This document shows positions 34,055-44,040 of a stretch of DNA of 64,000 nucleotides, piece by piece. Source of the DNA: Natrinema zhouii. Lineage in GTDB: Archaea; Halobacteriota; Halobacteria; Halobacteriales; Natrialbaceae. Made by a program: the position numbers and the translations under genes. The DNA lies in contig NZ_CP084882.1 of the NCBI RefSeq assembly GCF_013456555.2, forward strand, positions 1 to 64,000. Reading direction: 5' to 3'. The notes beneath the pieces were generated by a model. It saw only the letters and a list, made by a program, of their open reading frames with translations, made no database searches and had not been told where the DNA came from. Numbering within the stretch: the stretch's first letter is position 1; each line of letters begins with the position of its first letter.

Positions 34055-35418
34055 CGATCTCTCGTTGAGAGAACGTCCTGATAGGCGTCGAGTGTTCGGT
34101 CAATGTCGTCCTCAGTATGAGCATAACTCACGAACTGACTCTCGAGTTGGTTCGGCGTGAGTAACACACCTCGATCGGCCATTGCCGGCCAGAACGTTCG
34201 CTTCCAGCGATCGGTCTCGCCGGCTTCGACGTCCGCACCAGTTTTTGGACACAGGTCGAATCTTGGACAGTCCGGATCCTGTACACATCCGGCCTGACAG
34301 TGGCCATCGAACGTCTCGGGCGCCTCGCGGGTAAACAGCAGTTTGAACATCGAATCCGTGCCCGCAACGGTGTACTCGGGCGCGTGCTCCTCGACGATAT
34401 CTACTAATCCGGACCGGAGTTGTTTGCCGAGGTCATTGACGTGCGAATAGACGTCGTGATCCTTCGCGAATCGAAGCGTCTCGAGCCCGGCGGCCATCGT
34501 CACCGGATGCCCGTTGAAGGTGCCGGACTCGAAGACGTCACCCATCGGCGTGAATTCTTGCATGAGTTCCGCTCGGCCACCGATCGCTCCCACCGGGAAC
34601 CCGCCACCGATGATTTTCGCGAACGTCGTGAGATCCGGTTCGATGCCGTACTTACCCTGCGCACACTGCAAACCGCCGACGCGGAAGCCGGTGATCACTT
34701 CGTCCAAGATGAACAGCGAGCCGTATTCGTCACAGAGCTCTCGGATCGTTTCGTGGTAGCCTTCGACCGGGAGGACGATCCCGCAGTTACCCAACAGCGG
34801 TTCGGTCACGACTGCCGCAATATCTGGGCCGTGCCGATCGAAGACCTCCTGAAGTGCTTCGTCGTCGTTGAACGGGACTGGAATCGTTTCCTCGGCAAAC
34901 GTCTCCGGGATACCTGCACTGCTTGGCCCCCGATCGCCGAGATTCCCCTCAACGAGGACCGACTCGTGGCCGCCGTGGTAGCCGCCCTGCATCACGACGA
35001 TTTTGTCGCGACCGGTATAGCCTCGAGCGAGTCGGATGGCCGCAGCAGTCGCTTCCGTTCCGGAGTTAACGAATCGGAGTCGCTCGACGCTCTCGACGTG
35101 CTCGATGACGAACTCCGCGAGTTCGACTTCGATCTCGGTCGGGATCCCATACATCGGTCCGTCGGCGACCGTCTCCGAAATCGCCTCTCGGACGGGGTCG
35201 GGGAGGTCGTGACCGAGGAGCAGCGGTCCGTATCCCATGATGTAGTCACGGTACCGATCACCGTCGACGTCGACGATGTCGCTACCGTCACCGTAATCGA
35301 CGAATGCTGGGGTCGGCTGTGGATCAGCCCGAACGGGTGAGTTGACACCGCCGACTAACGACTCGAGCGCTCGATCGTATAGCTGGTAGGAGGGGCTCTC
35401 GTTTCGGTTCTGAGTCAT
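34051..35418 (-). CDS. hemL: Glutamate-1-semialdehyde 2,1-aminomutase
   Basis: 455 residues, slightly longer than the usual ~430. It converts glutamate-1-semialdehyde to 5-aminolevulinate, the C5 route to haem. Features: YHGGHESVLVEGN, the PLP region ILDEVITGFRVG, and the PLP lysine in TFAKIIGGGFPVGA. GTFNGHPVTMAAGL is also conserved. A cysteine-rich insertion (CQAGCVQDPDCPRFDLCPK) near residue 390 is unusual for this enzyme and could bind a metal. It overlaps the MOSC gene downstream. It lies in the same direction as the protoglobin gene 45 bp upstream, so haem production and a haem protein are linked. Confidence 0.93.
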   Translation of the reverse strand: MTQNRNESPSYQLYDRALESLVGGVNSPVRADPQPTPAFVDYGDGSDIVDVDGDRYRDYIMGYGPLLLGHDLPDPVREAISETVADGPMYGIPTEIEVELAEFVIEHVESVERLRFVNSGTEATAAAIRLARGYTGRDKIVVMQGGYHGGHESVLVEGNLGDRGPSSAGIPETFAEETIPVPFNDDEALQEVFDRHGPDIAAVVTEPLLGNCGIVLPVEGYHETIRELCDEYGSLFILDEVITGFRVGGLQCAQGKYGIEPDLTTFAKIIGGGFPVGAIGGRAELMQEFTPMGDVFESGTFNGHPVTMAAGLETLRFAKDHDVYSHVNDLGKQLRSGLVDIVEEHAPEYTVAGTDSMFKLLFTREAPETFDGHCQAGCVQDPDCPRFDLCPKTGADVEAGETDRWKRTFWPAMADRGVLLTPNQLESQFVSYAHTEDDIDRTLDAYQDVLSTRDR

Positions 35419-35462
35419 ATCTCTTCTTGGCGGTAGCTTCTAAAGGGTCTGTTGAAACTCGT

Positions 35463-36050
35463 TTACCAATCGTCGTCTTTGACGTACGGGTAGCTCCAGA
35501 GCATAACCTGCAGGACAACAGCTTTGAACCAGGCGTGGTACATCGCGTCGACCTCGTCAGCGCTGTGCTCACCGTCGTCGAGGAAGTCCCGGACGGTCGC
35601 AGTGATCGGATAAATGAATCCGATCACATATCGAAGATCAATGACTTGAACGGCATCCACGTCGTCAGTCTCGTTTTTCTTTTCGCGGTGGCGGCGGCCG
35701 ATCTCGAACTGGTAGTTCAACCAGTCCTCGTCGTACGGCGTGTTACAGGTGTCACGGATCCATTGCTCGAATCGCTTCCGAACCCGGTAGAGATAGTCGT
35801 CGATCGGTTCCCCGTCGGGCGTGCTATAGTAGTGCAGCAGGAAGTCATGATCGGCGACGAAATCGTACCACACGTCGACGACTTCCTCGACCTGTGGTCC
35901 AAGGATTTCGCTTGCCTTCCGGAGCTGTTCCTCGTCTTCCTCCGTGAACATCACCGTTTGCTTCAACCTGTCGAACTCCTCCATGCTGATAGGTGCGGAA
36001 GGGAACGACTCATCTCCCAGATTGTAACCAGGAACGGGTTCGTTGCTCAT
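35463..36050 (-). CDS. Protoglobin
   Basis: 195 residues from MSNEPVPGYNLGDESF; the ORF is 54 codons longer, but this ATG fits protoglobin length. Landmarks are VVDVWYDFVADHDFLLHYYS, LNYQFEIGRRHREKKNETDD with the likely proximal histidine, and VIGFIYPITATVRDFLDDGE. Protoglobins bind O2, CO and NO in archaea and may sense or detoxify. It sits between hemL and a divergent HxlR regulator across a 94-bp gap, so HxlR may control both. Confidence 0.88.
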   Translation of the reverse strand: MSNEPVPGYNLGDESFPSAPISMEEFDRLKQTVMFTEEDEEQLRKASEILGPQVEEVVDVWYDFVADHDFLLHYYSTPDGEPIDDYLYRVRKRFEQWIRDTCNTPYDEDWLNYQFEIGRRHREKKNETDDVDAVQVIDLRYVIGFIYPITATVRDFLDDGEHSADEVDAMYHAWFKAVVLQVMLWSYPYVKDDDW

Positions 36051-36144
36051 GTGGAATCTCCTCGTGGGATCACCACGCGCAAGACCGTAAAGCTGGTAGT
36101 AATTTTGAAGGTAGTTGCTACAGTAGACTGAACGAGGTAGTCTC

Positions 36145-36465
36145 ATGGGAACAGAGTCAGACCTTCCAGCACCTACCGAGTGGAGCGGTATCTGGGAAGT
36201 TCTCGGGTGCAAGTGGACGTTCTACATTCTACGGCTGCTGGCCCGAGGGGACGCCCAGTTCAACCAGATCAAACAGAAAATCGAGGGCCTGCCTGCAAGC
36301 ACCCTCTCGACGCGGCTGAAAAGCCTTCAAGAGGAGACGGTCGTCGTCCGAACGGTCGATGAGTCGGCAACGCCGCCGACCGTCTCCTATTCGCTGACTG
36401 AGAAAGGCGACGAACTCGCTGAGATTATCATGCAGATTGAGAAGTTGGAACAACGCTATTCATAG
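36145..36465 (+). CDS. HxlR-family regulator
   Basis: 106 residues. Winged helix: GIWEVLGCKWTFYILRLLAR, then FNQIKQKIEGLPASTLSTRL and PTVSYSLTEKGDELAEII. Cys22 in LGCKW is at the place used by redox-sensing HxlR proteins (HypR type). Divergent from protoglobin, so it probably represses or activates the hemL-globin-MOSC genes on oxidative or nitrosative stress; this target is inferred from position. Confidence 0.88.
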   Translation: MGTESDLPAPTEWSGIWEVLGCKWTFYILRLLARGDAQFNQIKQKIEGLPASTLSTRLKSLQEETVVVRTVDESATPPTVSYSLTEKGDELAEIIMQIEKLEQRYS

Positions 36466-36799
36466 GGAAATACCGATTCAGGAATCTTGAGAAGCAGATT
36501 TCCAAGGCCAAGGAGAACCGTAAGTCACTGATATAGACTCTGATGAGCCGTAGTCGTCCGCCTAGAACTCCTATAGCGCTATCTCGAGCGGTCTGCTCTG
36601 ATGAGCGATTCCCATCACCTCTAGAAATGGCCTAGTTGGTCGGGCTGAACCTTGGCTAGGCTGGGACTCTGCGGTGTATCGGATACACGACACGAACTCA
36701 CAAGTAATAAAATTCTAAATTTGGGAATATATTTTCTCAATATGGAAAATATATCCGTCTGATTGGAAAGTACTAATACGTGGCAGTGACAACTATTCA
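36466..36799. other. Gap before katG, no gene seen
   Basis: Roughly 330 bases without a credible gene. AT-rich sequence (ATATTTTCTCAATATGGAAAATATAT) near 36728-36753 contains an imperfect inverted repeat, ATATTTTC and GAAAATAT. It lies ~50-70 bp before the katG start and could be an operator plus TATA element. Confidence 0.4.
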
Positions 36800-38943
36800 A
36801 TGATGACTGGATCCACTCGAGATTGGTGGCCGAACCAACTGGACCTGAAAATCCTCGATCAAAACGCCCGCCAGGACGACCCATGGGCGAGGAGTTCGAC
36901 TACGCCAAAGAGTTTGAAGACCTCGACTATGCTGCCGTAAAGGCGGACCTCAAGGAGTTGATGACGACCTCGCAGGACTGGTGGCCGGCCGACTACGGCC
37001 ACTACGGACCGCTGTTTATCCGGATGGCGTGGCACAGCGCCGGCACATACCGCACTACAGACGGTCGTGGCGGTGCATCTGGCGGCCGACAACGTCTCCC
37101 CCCTCTCAGCAGTTGGCCCGACAACGTAAACCTCGACAAGGCGCGTCGATTGCTCTGGCCGATCAAGCAAGAGTATGGCCGCAAACTCTCGTGGGGCGAC
37201 CTAATCGTCCTGGCCGGGAACTGTGCCTTAGAGTCGATGGGCTTCGAGACATTCGGCTTCGCTGGCGGACGCGAGGACGACTTCGCGCCCGACGAGGCCG
37301 TCGATTGGGGTCCCGAGGACGAGTGGGAGGCGTCTGAGCGCTTCGACGAGGATGGAAAACTCCAAGGCCCGCTTGGCGCTACCGTGATGGGGCTGATCTA
37401 CGTGAATCCGGAGGGGGCAGACGGAGAGCCGGAGCCGGAGAAGTCGGCGGAGCGGATTCGGGAGTCGTTTGGTCTCATGGCGATGAACGATGAAGAGACG
37501 GCTGCGCTCATCGCCGGCGGACATACGTTTGGGAAAGTCCACGGCGTCGACGACCCCGACGAGTATGTCGGCCCCGAACCCGAAGCGGCCCCCATCGAGG
37601 AGCAGGGTCTTGGCTGGAAGAACGAATACGGTTCCGGTAGCGGTATCGACACGATCGGTAGCGGTATCGAGGGCGCTTGGAACGCTTGGCCGACTATGTG
37701 GGACACTTCGTACCTCGACAACCTGCTTGACTACGAGTGGGAACTGGTGGAAGGTCCTGGCGGTGCATGGCAGTGGGAGCCGACAGACGAGACGCTTCAC
37801 GACACCGTTCCGGACGCGCACGATCTGTCCAAGAAGCACGCACCCATGATGCTGACGACGGACATCGCCCTCAAGAAGGATCCGGACTATCGGGAGATCC
37901 TCGAGCGATTCCAGGAGGATCCGGAGGAGTTCCAGGAAACCTTCGCAAAGGCATGGTACAAGCTGATCCACCGCGATATGGGCCCACCGTCTCGATTCCT
38001 TGGGCCCGAGGTGCCGGACGAGGAGTTGCTGTGGCAGGATCCTCTCCCCGACGTCGACCACGATCTGATCGGTGATACGGAGGTCGACGGACTTAAAGAG
38101 ATTATCCTTGCGTCCGACCTCTCGGTCTCTCAGCTTGTCAAGACTGCCTGGGCGGCGGCGTCGACCTACCGCGACAGCGACAAGCGCGGCGGTGCAAACG
38201 GTGCCCGCATCCGACTCGAACCCCAGCGGAGCTAGGAGATCAACGAGCCCGACGAGCTCAAGACGGTGCTATCGGCCTACGAAGAGATTCAGGAAGAATT
38301 CAACGGTGCGCGATCTGACGACATTCGCGTCTCACTCGCGGACCTGATCGTGCTAGGCGGATACGCAGCGGTGGAGCAAGCAGCGCGGAACGCCGGCTAC
38401 AATGTCGAGAGTTCGTTCGAACCCGGCCGTACTGACGCTACGCAGGCCCAGACCGACGTCGAGTCCTTCGAGGCGTTGAAGCCGGCGGCGGACGGCTTCC
38501 GAAACTACCTCGGTCCCGACACCACTCTTTCGACGGAGGAACTATTGGTGGACAAAGCCGACCTGCTGGACTTGACGCCCGCGGAGATGACGGTCCTGCT
38601 CGGCGGCATGCGCACACTGGGTGCGACCTACCAAGATTCGGATCTCGGCGTCTTCACCGACGAGCCGGGGACGCTGACCAATGACTTCTTCGAGACCGTC
38701 CTCTCGATGGACTACGAGTGGGAACCAATCTCGGACTCGGAAGACATCTTCGAACTGCACGACTGCGAAACGGGTGAACTCGCGTGGGAAGCCTCCCGCG
38801 TGGACCTGATCTTCGGGTCGAACTCCCGACTTCGCGCCATCGCGGAAGTGTACGGGGCCACAGACGGTGAGGAGCAGTTCGTACGTGACTTCGTCGATGC
38901 GTGGAGCAAAGTAATGACGCTCGATCGCTTCGAACTTAAGTAA
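36800..38943 (+). pseudogene. katG: Catalase-peroxidase, one frameshift and one stop
   Basis: Nearly complete KatG (about 710 codons). The true N-terminus MMTGSTRDWWPNQLDL at 36800 goes out of frame at about 36881. From 36889 the frame MGEEFDYAKEF onward is continuous. Distal haem pocket: FIRMAWHSAGTYRTTDGRG; the Tyr of the Met-Tyr-Trp adduct sits in LIYVNPEG; the proximal side is AGGHTFGKVHG. At 38233-38235 a TAG replaces the Trp codon in QRSWEINEP, and the C-terminal half resumes in the same frame to 38943. KatG breaks down H2O2. With two lesions it is probably non-functional, unless sequence errors caused them. Confidence 0.92.
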
Positions 38944-39096
38944 GGCATAGGACTCGAGTCGCTTTCGTTCGAGTTCTGCGCCACGATGTTCGAGGTTTGA
39001 GCCTTACGAGTTGATCATGGGCTGCAGATTGTGGCCCGCGGTTCGAGTTCGCTCGAATTCCGAGTGGTCACTTTGAACGCGACAGAAACGCAGACA

Positions 39097-39467
39097 TCAC
39101 TCACTCCGGACGACAGTCTTTCGCTCGATAACCTGCATGTCGACGATTTCGGGCGTCAACGTATCACTATGGCAAGGCTGGTCCTTGAGTCCGACTGAGG
39201 TAGCCCGATCGAAAGCTTCGTCACGCTTAAGCAGGTCGAAGGTGCCGAGTCCAGTCTCCGTGTTGATGCGTCATCTTCGTAGACGAAGACCAGTTCGTAG
39301 TTCATGATTGTCTCCACGGACCCATCTCTGAGACTTTCTTCACACTCAGTGCCACTATCATCGCGGTAAACGAACGTGTGTCCTGACCTCTCGCCGCTAT
39401 GGATCAGGATGTGGACAGTGTCGCGTTCGTTGGACTCCCCTTGAATCTGGATCGGATCCATCGTCAT
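39097..39467 (-). pseudogene. Hypothetical haloarchaeal protein, frameshifted
   Basis: The start MTMDPIQIQGESNERDTVHI continues to YELVFVYEDDA. Then a one-base shift near 39265 leads to RINTETGLGTFDLLKRDEAF and ending VIERKTVVRSE at 39097. Each part has haloarchaeal coding character. About 120 residues originally. No domain recognised. Confidence 0.5.
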
Positions 39468-39746
39468 CCACCGAGACGACCTATCAGGTTCGTCTATAGC
39501 GTTGGTATCCTGTCTGCCATCAGTGGTACTGCAGCGGGTCCATACATCAGGAGACGGTGGTTACTTCGCATTGCGAAGGTATAGGACAGTGAAACCGCGC
39601 TATGAAAGCCGAAAACTCCTTCATTGGTTTCGCGAGGCGACCAGACAAATCGCCCACCAGCTGTGCTTCTTCGACAATAAACGGTGATGAATGCGCTCTC
39701 GCATTGGATCCACACTCATTTTATCCTCGGCAAACTTCTCTCGATC

Positions 39747-40988
39747 ATGAAAGAGAACGACCGGACCATTACGCTCTTCACGATGGTCGGTCACGCGACG
39801 TTTCACTTATATGAGATGGTGATTCCGCTCTTCGTTGTAATCTGGCTCAACGAATTCGACATCTCCGCAGCTGTGCTAGGGGCTGTTGTCGCCGTCGGAT
39901 ACGGGATGATCGGTGTAGGTGCCCTTCCGAGTGGCTCACTGGCTGACCGATACGGGTCGAAACGACTTGTTGTCCTCTCGATGGGCGGGATGGCTGGTGG
40001 CTTCGCTCTCATCAGTGTAGCGCCCACAATCTGGGTCCTCAGCGTGGCTCTCGTTCTCTGGGGCGCTGCCGCTAGTCTATATCATCCAGCAGGTCTCTCC
40101 TTGATCACTCGAGGGACGAATCAACAAGGGACGGCATTGGCATACCACGGCGTGGCTGGGAATGTCGGCACTGCAATCGGCCCACTTGCGGCCGTGCTCT
40201 TGTTCACCGTTCTCGACTGGCGATTCGTCGCAGGTCTACTTATCGTCCCAGCACTCATCGGTGTACTTATCGCCTCTCGATTGACGTTCGATGAGCGAAG
40301 GGAAATTTCGTCTAAGAAAGACAACGCAGTCGCAAATCAACCTTCGGGACTGAGGAAATTTCTCGAACGGTCAAAGATGTTGCTCGTCGGTGGGTTCATC
40401 GTTGCATTCGCGATTGCAATGCTCGCAGGCACGTATTATCGAGGGGTATTCACGTTTCTCCCGGAGATTCTCGCAGATTTGCCCGTGTTCGGATCCGTCG
40501 AGATTGCAGGTGAGCCTATCGAATCGAGCCAGTACGTCTATGCTGGATTGCTCTTGATCGGCGGACTCGGACAGTACGTAGGCGGGAAGTTGAGCGATTA
40601 TCGATCCCCCGAATGGGCGATATCCGGCGTGTTCACGACGCTGATACTCATCTCGTTACTGTTTCCGTTCTTCGCCGACGCTGGTCTCGTCGCGACGTTG
40701 GTGATCTGCGCCGCGCTCGGCTTTTTCGTATTCATGGAAGCGCCGATCCATCAGGCACTGATTGGCAAGTACACAGCAGCAGATATCCATGGTCTCTCGT
40801 TCGGATATACGTATCTCGGTGTCTTTGGGCTCGGTGCTGCCGGTGCCTCAATTGCGGGCATTGTGCTCACGTATGGTGGAACGAGTTTGCTATTCACGAC
40901 TCTCGCTATATTTCCGGTAATTGGGCTTATTCTAGCAGGGCATTTAATCATCAGAAACCAAGAACGGGGTGAGAAAGTTGTCCCATGA
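39747..40988 (+). CDS. MFS transporter (fosmidomycin-resistance-like), paralogue
   Basis: 413 residues from MKENDRTITLFTMVGHATFH; the ORF starts 21 codons earlier, but those residues are not membrane-protein-like and the relative at 9642 begins here. Twelve hydrophobic segments. ASLYHPAGLSLITRG, GTALAYHGVAGNVG and FGYTYLGVFGLGAAGASIAG match the 9642 protein closely, so both belong to one expanded family. Substrate unknown. The 279 bases upstream hold no gene. Confidence 0.85.
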   Translation: MKENDRTITLFTMVGHATFHLYEMVIPLFVVIWLNEFDISAAVLGAVVAVGYGMIGVGALPSGSLADRYGSKRLVVLSMGGMAGGFALISVAPTIWVLSVALVLWGAAASLYHPAGLSLITRGTNQQGTALAYHGVAGNVGTAIGPLAAVLLFTVLDWRFVAGLLIVPALIGVLIASRLTFDERREISSKKDNAVANQPSGLRKFLERSKMLLVGGFIVAFAIAMLAGTYYRGVFTFLPEILADLPVFGSVEIAGEPIESSQYVYAGLLLIGGLGQYVGGKLSDYRSPEWAISGVFTTLILISLLFPFFADAGLVATLVICAALGFFVFMEAPIHQALIGKYTAADIHGLSFGYTYLGVFGLGAAGASIAGIVLTYGGTSLLFTTLAIFPVIGLILAGHLIIRNQERGEKVVP

Positions 40989-41131
40989 GTTCTATATTTT
41001 TCTGGAACGAAGATGATATACTGCGAACAGCCGCCTACGAGTTCAGCAATCGTTCTTCCCCCTTCGAGTCAGACTTGATCGCAGTAACGGGCAGTGTACG
41101 GGGCCCTATTGTGAAGAGATGAACTGAACGA

Positions 41132-42298
41132 ATGGAATGGAAACAGACACTCCGGGACTCGCCGGCAGCAGCGGTAATCTTCGCAAGTACTCTTGTCGCT
41201 GTCATGGGGGTTTCACTCATCAGTCCTGCACTCCCAGCGGTGCAGGAGGCGTGGGATATTTCGGAGTCAGAGGCCAGTCTCTTGCTGTCCGCATTCACGC
41301 TTCCTGGGATATTTCTCACACTCCCCATCGGACTGCTGGCTGACCGAATCGGTCGGAAACCTATTCTGATCCCAGCGCTCATTATATTCGGGATCAGTGG
41401 GGGCAGTATTATCATCATCTCCGATTTCACCCTAATTCTCGTACTGCGAGCAATCCAAGGTGCGGCAAGTAGTGCGATCGTAATGCTCACGGTCACACTC
41501 CTTGGCGACCTCTTCACTGGTGAACAGCGACGAGTGTTGATTGGTACCAACGCGGCGATTCTTGCGGCCGGTGCCGCCGGCTATCCGCTGCTCGGAGGGG
41601 CGCTTGCAACGCTTGCATGGTCGGCTCCATTCGCATGTTTCCTTCTCGCCGTACTCGTCGCCGTCCCCGGGATAACTCTGCTGGAAGAGCCCAATCGGGC
41701 CGGAACCAATTCGAATTCAAGTATTCGCGAATTCCTTACTGGACCGACTGCGATGACTCCCTTCGCTATTCTTTACCTCGCGATCTTCGGGATATTCGTC
41801 ATCCTCTACGGCGCGCAGCTCACTGCTGTTCCGTTCCTGCTCGCCAACGAATATCAGCTCTCGTCGGCAGGGATCGGCCTTCTCTTGGGGTTACCTGCGG
41901 TCACGATGGGAATGACCGCAATGCAAGGAGATCGCGTGCTCCACGTTTTCACGAGTTTCCAATCGATCGCACTCGGGTTTGTGAGTTACGGGATCGGACT
42001 CGCCGTCGTAGCTATTGCGGACTCCATCTACGTGGTCACTGGCGCACTCTTACTGTTCGGCCTCGGCCAAGGTCTCGCAGAACCGATTACGGATACTGCT
42101 CTCAACGAACGAGCACCAGACGAATTTCGTGGGAGCATCATGAGTATTCGGACGAGCGTCCTCAGACTCGGGACGACCATTGGCCCGCCGCTCAGCGTCG
42201 GGGCTGCAGCGGTATTCGGCTACCGACGAACGCTGTTGATTTCGGGGTCCGGCGCATTCATTATCGGCGCAACTTGGTTCATAATTAGACGCTCGTAA
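41132..42298 (+). CDS. MFS transporter
   Basis: 388 residues, about twelve TM segments. Between TM2 and TM3: LPIGLLADRIGRKPILIPAL, the canonical MFS A motif. VLRAIQGAASSAIVMLTVTL resembles motif C-type drug exporters. No close similarity to the other two MFS proteins in this window. It is convergent with hemD, and its substrate cannot be inferred. The 143-bp gap from the previous transporter would allow co-transcription. Confidence 0.85.
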   Translation: MEWKQTLRDSPAAAVIFASTLVAVMGVSLISPALPAVQEAWDISESEASLLLSAFTLPGIFLTLPIGLLADRIGRKPILIPALIIFGISGGSIIIISDFTLILVLRAIQGAASSAIVMLTVTLLGDLFTGEQRRVLIGTNAAILAAGAAGYPLLGGALATLAWSAPFACFLLAVLVAVPGITLLEEPNRAGTNSNSSIREFLTGPTAMTPFAILYLAIFGIFVILYGAQLTAVPFLLANEYQLSSAGIGLLLGLPAVTMGMTAMQGDRVLHVFTSFQSIALGFVSYGIGLAVVAIADSIYVVTGALLLFGLGQGLAEPITDTALNERAPDEFRGSIMSIRTSVLRLGTTIGPPLSVGAAAVFGYRRTLLISGSGAFIIGATWFIIRRS

Positions 42299-42339
42299 TA
42301 CCTTTCGTGACGGCCTGATTGATTGGAAATGGAGCGAAT

Positions 42340-43077
42340 TCACCGTTGAATCCTCTGAATTTGGTTTACGGTGACCTCAGCAAGCCGGGTGAAGTCTACT
42401 GTATCAGGCATGACATCGACAGCGGCACCGTTATTGTGGACAGCACGCTCTGTCGGTGCCCCAATCGCACTGACAACTGTCTCCTTTAGCCCGCGTTGTA
42501 GTGTAGCGACAGCGTCGCGTTCAATCGCGATCCCGAAGAAGTGCTCGACGGTCTTCGGCGATGTGAACAGTATCCCGTCCAGTTCACCGTCTACGGCAAG
42601 TGAAACTGACTGTCCAGCAGTCCCTGGTCGTTGCAAGCGATACAGGTGCGTATCGTGGACGGTTGCACCCGCTGCTTTTAGCCCCTCAACCAGTACGTCG
42701 CTGCCGTGTGCACTCCGAGCAAGTTCAACCGTTTGTCCGTCAACACCGGCGGATAACTCGTTGACAAGACCTGCGGACGTGAACGTCGACGGAACAACGT
42801 CGACCGAGTATTCGTGGTTACGTAACGCGGTCGCAGTCTGATCCCCAACGGCACAAACGGTGGTGTCCCGTTGTTCCCACCCCGCTGTGGCAGTCAGGTC
42901 GACGCCAGTCTCGCTCGTAAAGACACAGTAGTCCGCGTGCTGTGGGCTCTGACCGGTCGGATCGACTGTCAGCATCGGGTCTGAGATCGGAGATACACCG
43001 AGTGACTGGAGATACTCGACCGCCTCGACGATCCGGTTGTCGTCGGGTCGGAGCACAGCCACCGTTGGCCGGGACAT
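42340..43077 (-). CDS. hemD: Uroporphyrinogen-III synthase
   Basis: 245 residues. Cyclises hydroxymethylbilane to uroporphyrinogen III for haem, sirohaem and cobalamin. The fold is two alpha/beta halves. The conserved points FTSETGVDLTA (substrate site), AVGDQTATAL and DGILFTSPKTVEHFFG, then SAIGAPTERAV are visible. The sequence is poorly conserved in general, so the call rests on these blocks and on context with hemL and ctaB. Convergent with the MFS gene, 42 bp apart. Confidence 0.85.
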   Translation of the reverse strand: MSRPTVAVLRPDDNRIVEAVEYLQSLGVSPISDPMLTVDPTGQSPQHADYCVFTSETGVDLTATAGWEQRDTTVCAVGDQTATALRNHEYSVDVVPSTFTSAGLVNELSAGVDGQTVELARSAHGSDVLVEGLKAAGATVHDTHLYRLQRPGTAGQSVSLAVDGELDGILFTSPKTVEHFFGIAIERDAVATLQRGLKETVVSAIGAPTERAVHNNGAAVDVMPDTVDFTRLAEVTVNQIQRIQR

Positions 43078-43160
43078 GCCAGACAGTTAGTCGATGCTGG
43101 ACTTGTGTGTGTCGAGACTCGCCGACCGATCTCGAACGTTTCAAACTAACATCTTTCTAA

Positions 43161-43629
43161 TTGGTGGTATGGACGACAACTCTCACAAATACATTGTCAG
43201 GAAGTGATGAAGGCCTGTCCACATCAGATGTACAAGGCTACGACTTCCGCGGAGAACTCGATTTTCAGGAACTGCTGGATGCCTATGCAACGACGGGCTT
43301 TCAGGCGATGCAACTTGCAGAGGCCATCGACATCACAGAAGATGCGAGACGCTGATGCAACGATCTATCTCACGTGTACGTCGAATATGATCTCGTTGGG
43401 CCTGCGTGAAGTCGTCGCCTACCTCGTTTGCGAAGGGTACGTTGACGTACTGATCACGACCGCTGGATCGCTGGCAGAGGACGTCATTAAGACGGCGAAG
43501 CCGTTCAAAATGGAGGAACGGGAAGCGGACGAAGCCGATCTCCGAGAACAAGAAATCAACCGCCTGGGGAACCTCTTCGTCCCCTCTGACCGGTACATTT
43601 GGCTAGAGGAGGCTCTGGTGAATCGCTAG
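43161..43629 (+). pseudogene. Deoxyhypusine synthase-like remnant
   Basis: A first piece SDVQGYDFRGELDFQELLDA with TGFQAMQLAEAIDITED ends out of frame near 43348. The second continues RDADATIYLTCTSNMISLGL, REVVAYLVCEGYVDVLITTA and GSLAEDVIKTAKPFKMEERE and ends at EEALVNR (43629). These are the NAD-binding and catalytic-lysine-free first half blocks of the deoxyhypusine synthase family. The C-terminal half, with the catalytic Lys, is missing. The functional gene is presumably elsewhere in the genome. Confidence 0.65.
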
Positions 43630-44040
43630 ATGGCGGCGACCTTCGGTGAAAACGCACGACGCTTGAGGCGTCACACTGGGACGGATGTGACTGTGACGTC
43701 GAGGGTTCCGGGAGTGATGAAGCGGGTAGATGCTCTCACAACGCCATCGGAACACAAGAAACCGACGCTGTATGGCGATTCATCAGAACCTATAGTATTA
43801 CTTCTGGAGTTTAATTCGACAGACTGATTGACACTACTTCTGTGATTTGATCGGTGATAATACGGTGAGTTTACGGTAATCCGTCACCTCAAACGGTTAT
43901 GACACCTCTCATTCTTTCTGCCGATGTTTTTTGACAGATCACCAACTGATATTCATTCTGAATCAAGCCAAGGTATTTACTCACACAAAAGGTACCATCA
44001 GCTATTGAAGGTACTGAGAGTAGGAACGAAGATCAAAATA

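Noticed and set aside
34420..35340. 306-codon ORF opposite hemL
   Set aside because: Antisense shadow of a highly biased GC-rich gene; HemL motifs on the minus strand are decisive.
35440..35456. GGTCTGTTGAAAC as a solo IS5-type end between hemL and protoglobin
   Set aside because: Only 13 bases match and no flanking similarity to the IS interior is seen; probably chance.
37228..38061. 277-codon ORF opposite katG
   Set aside because: Shadow of katG; no motif and a non-haloarchaeal composition.
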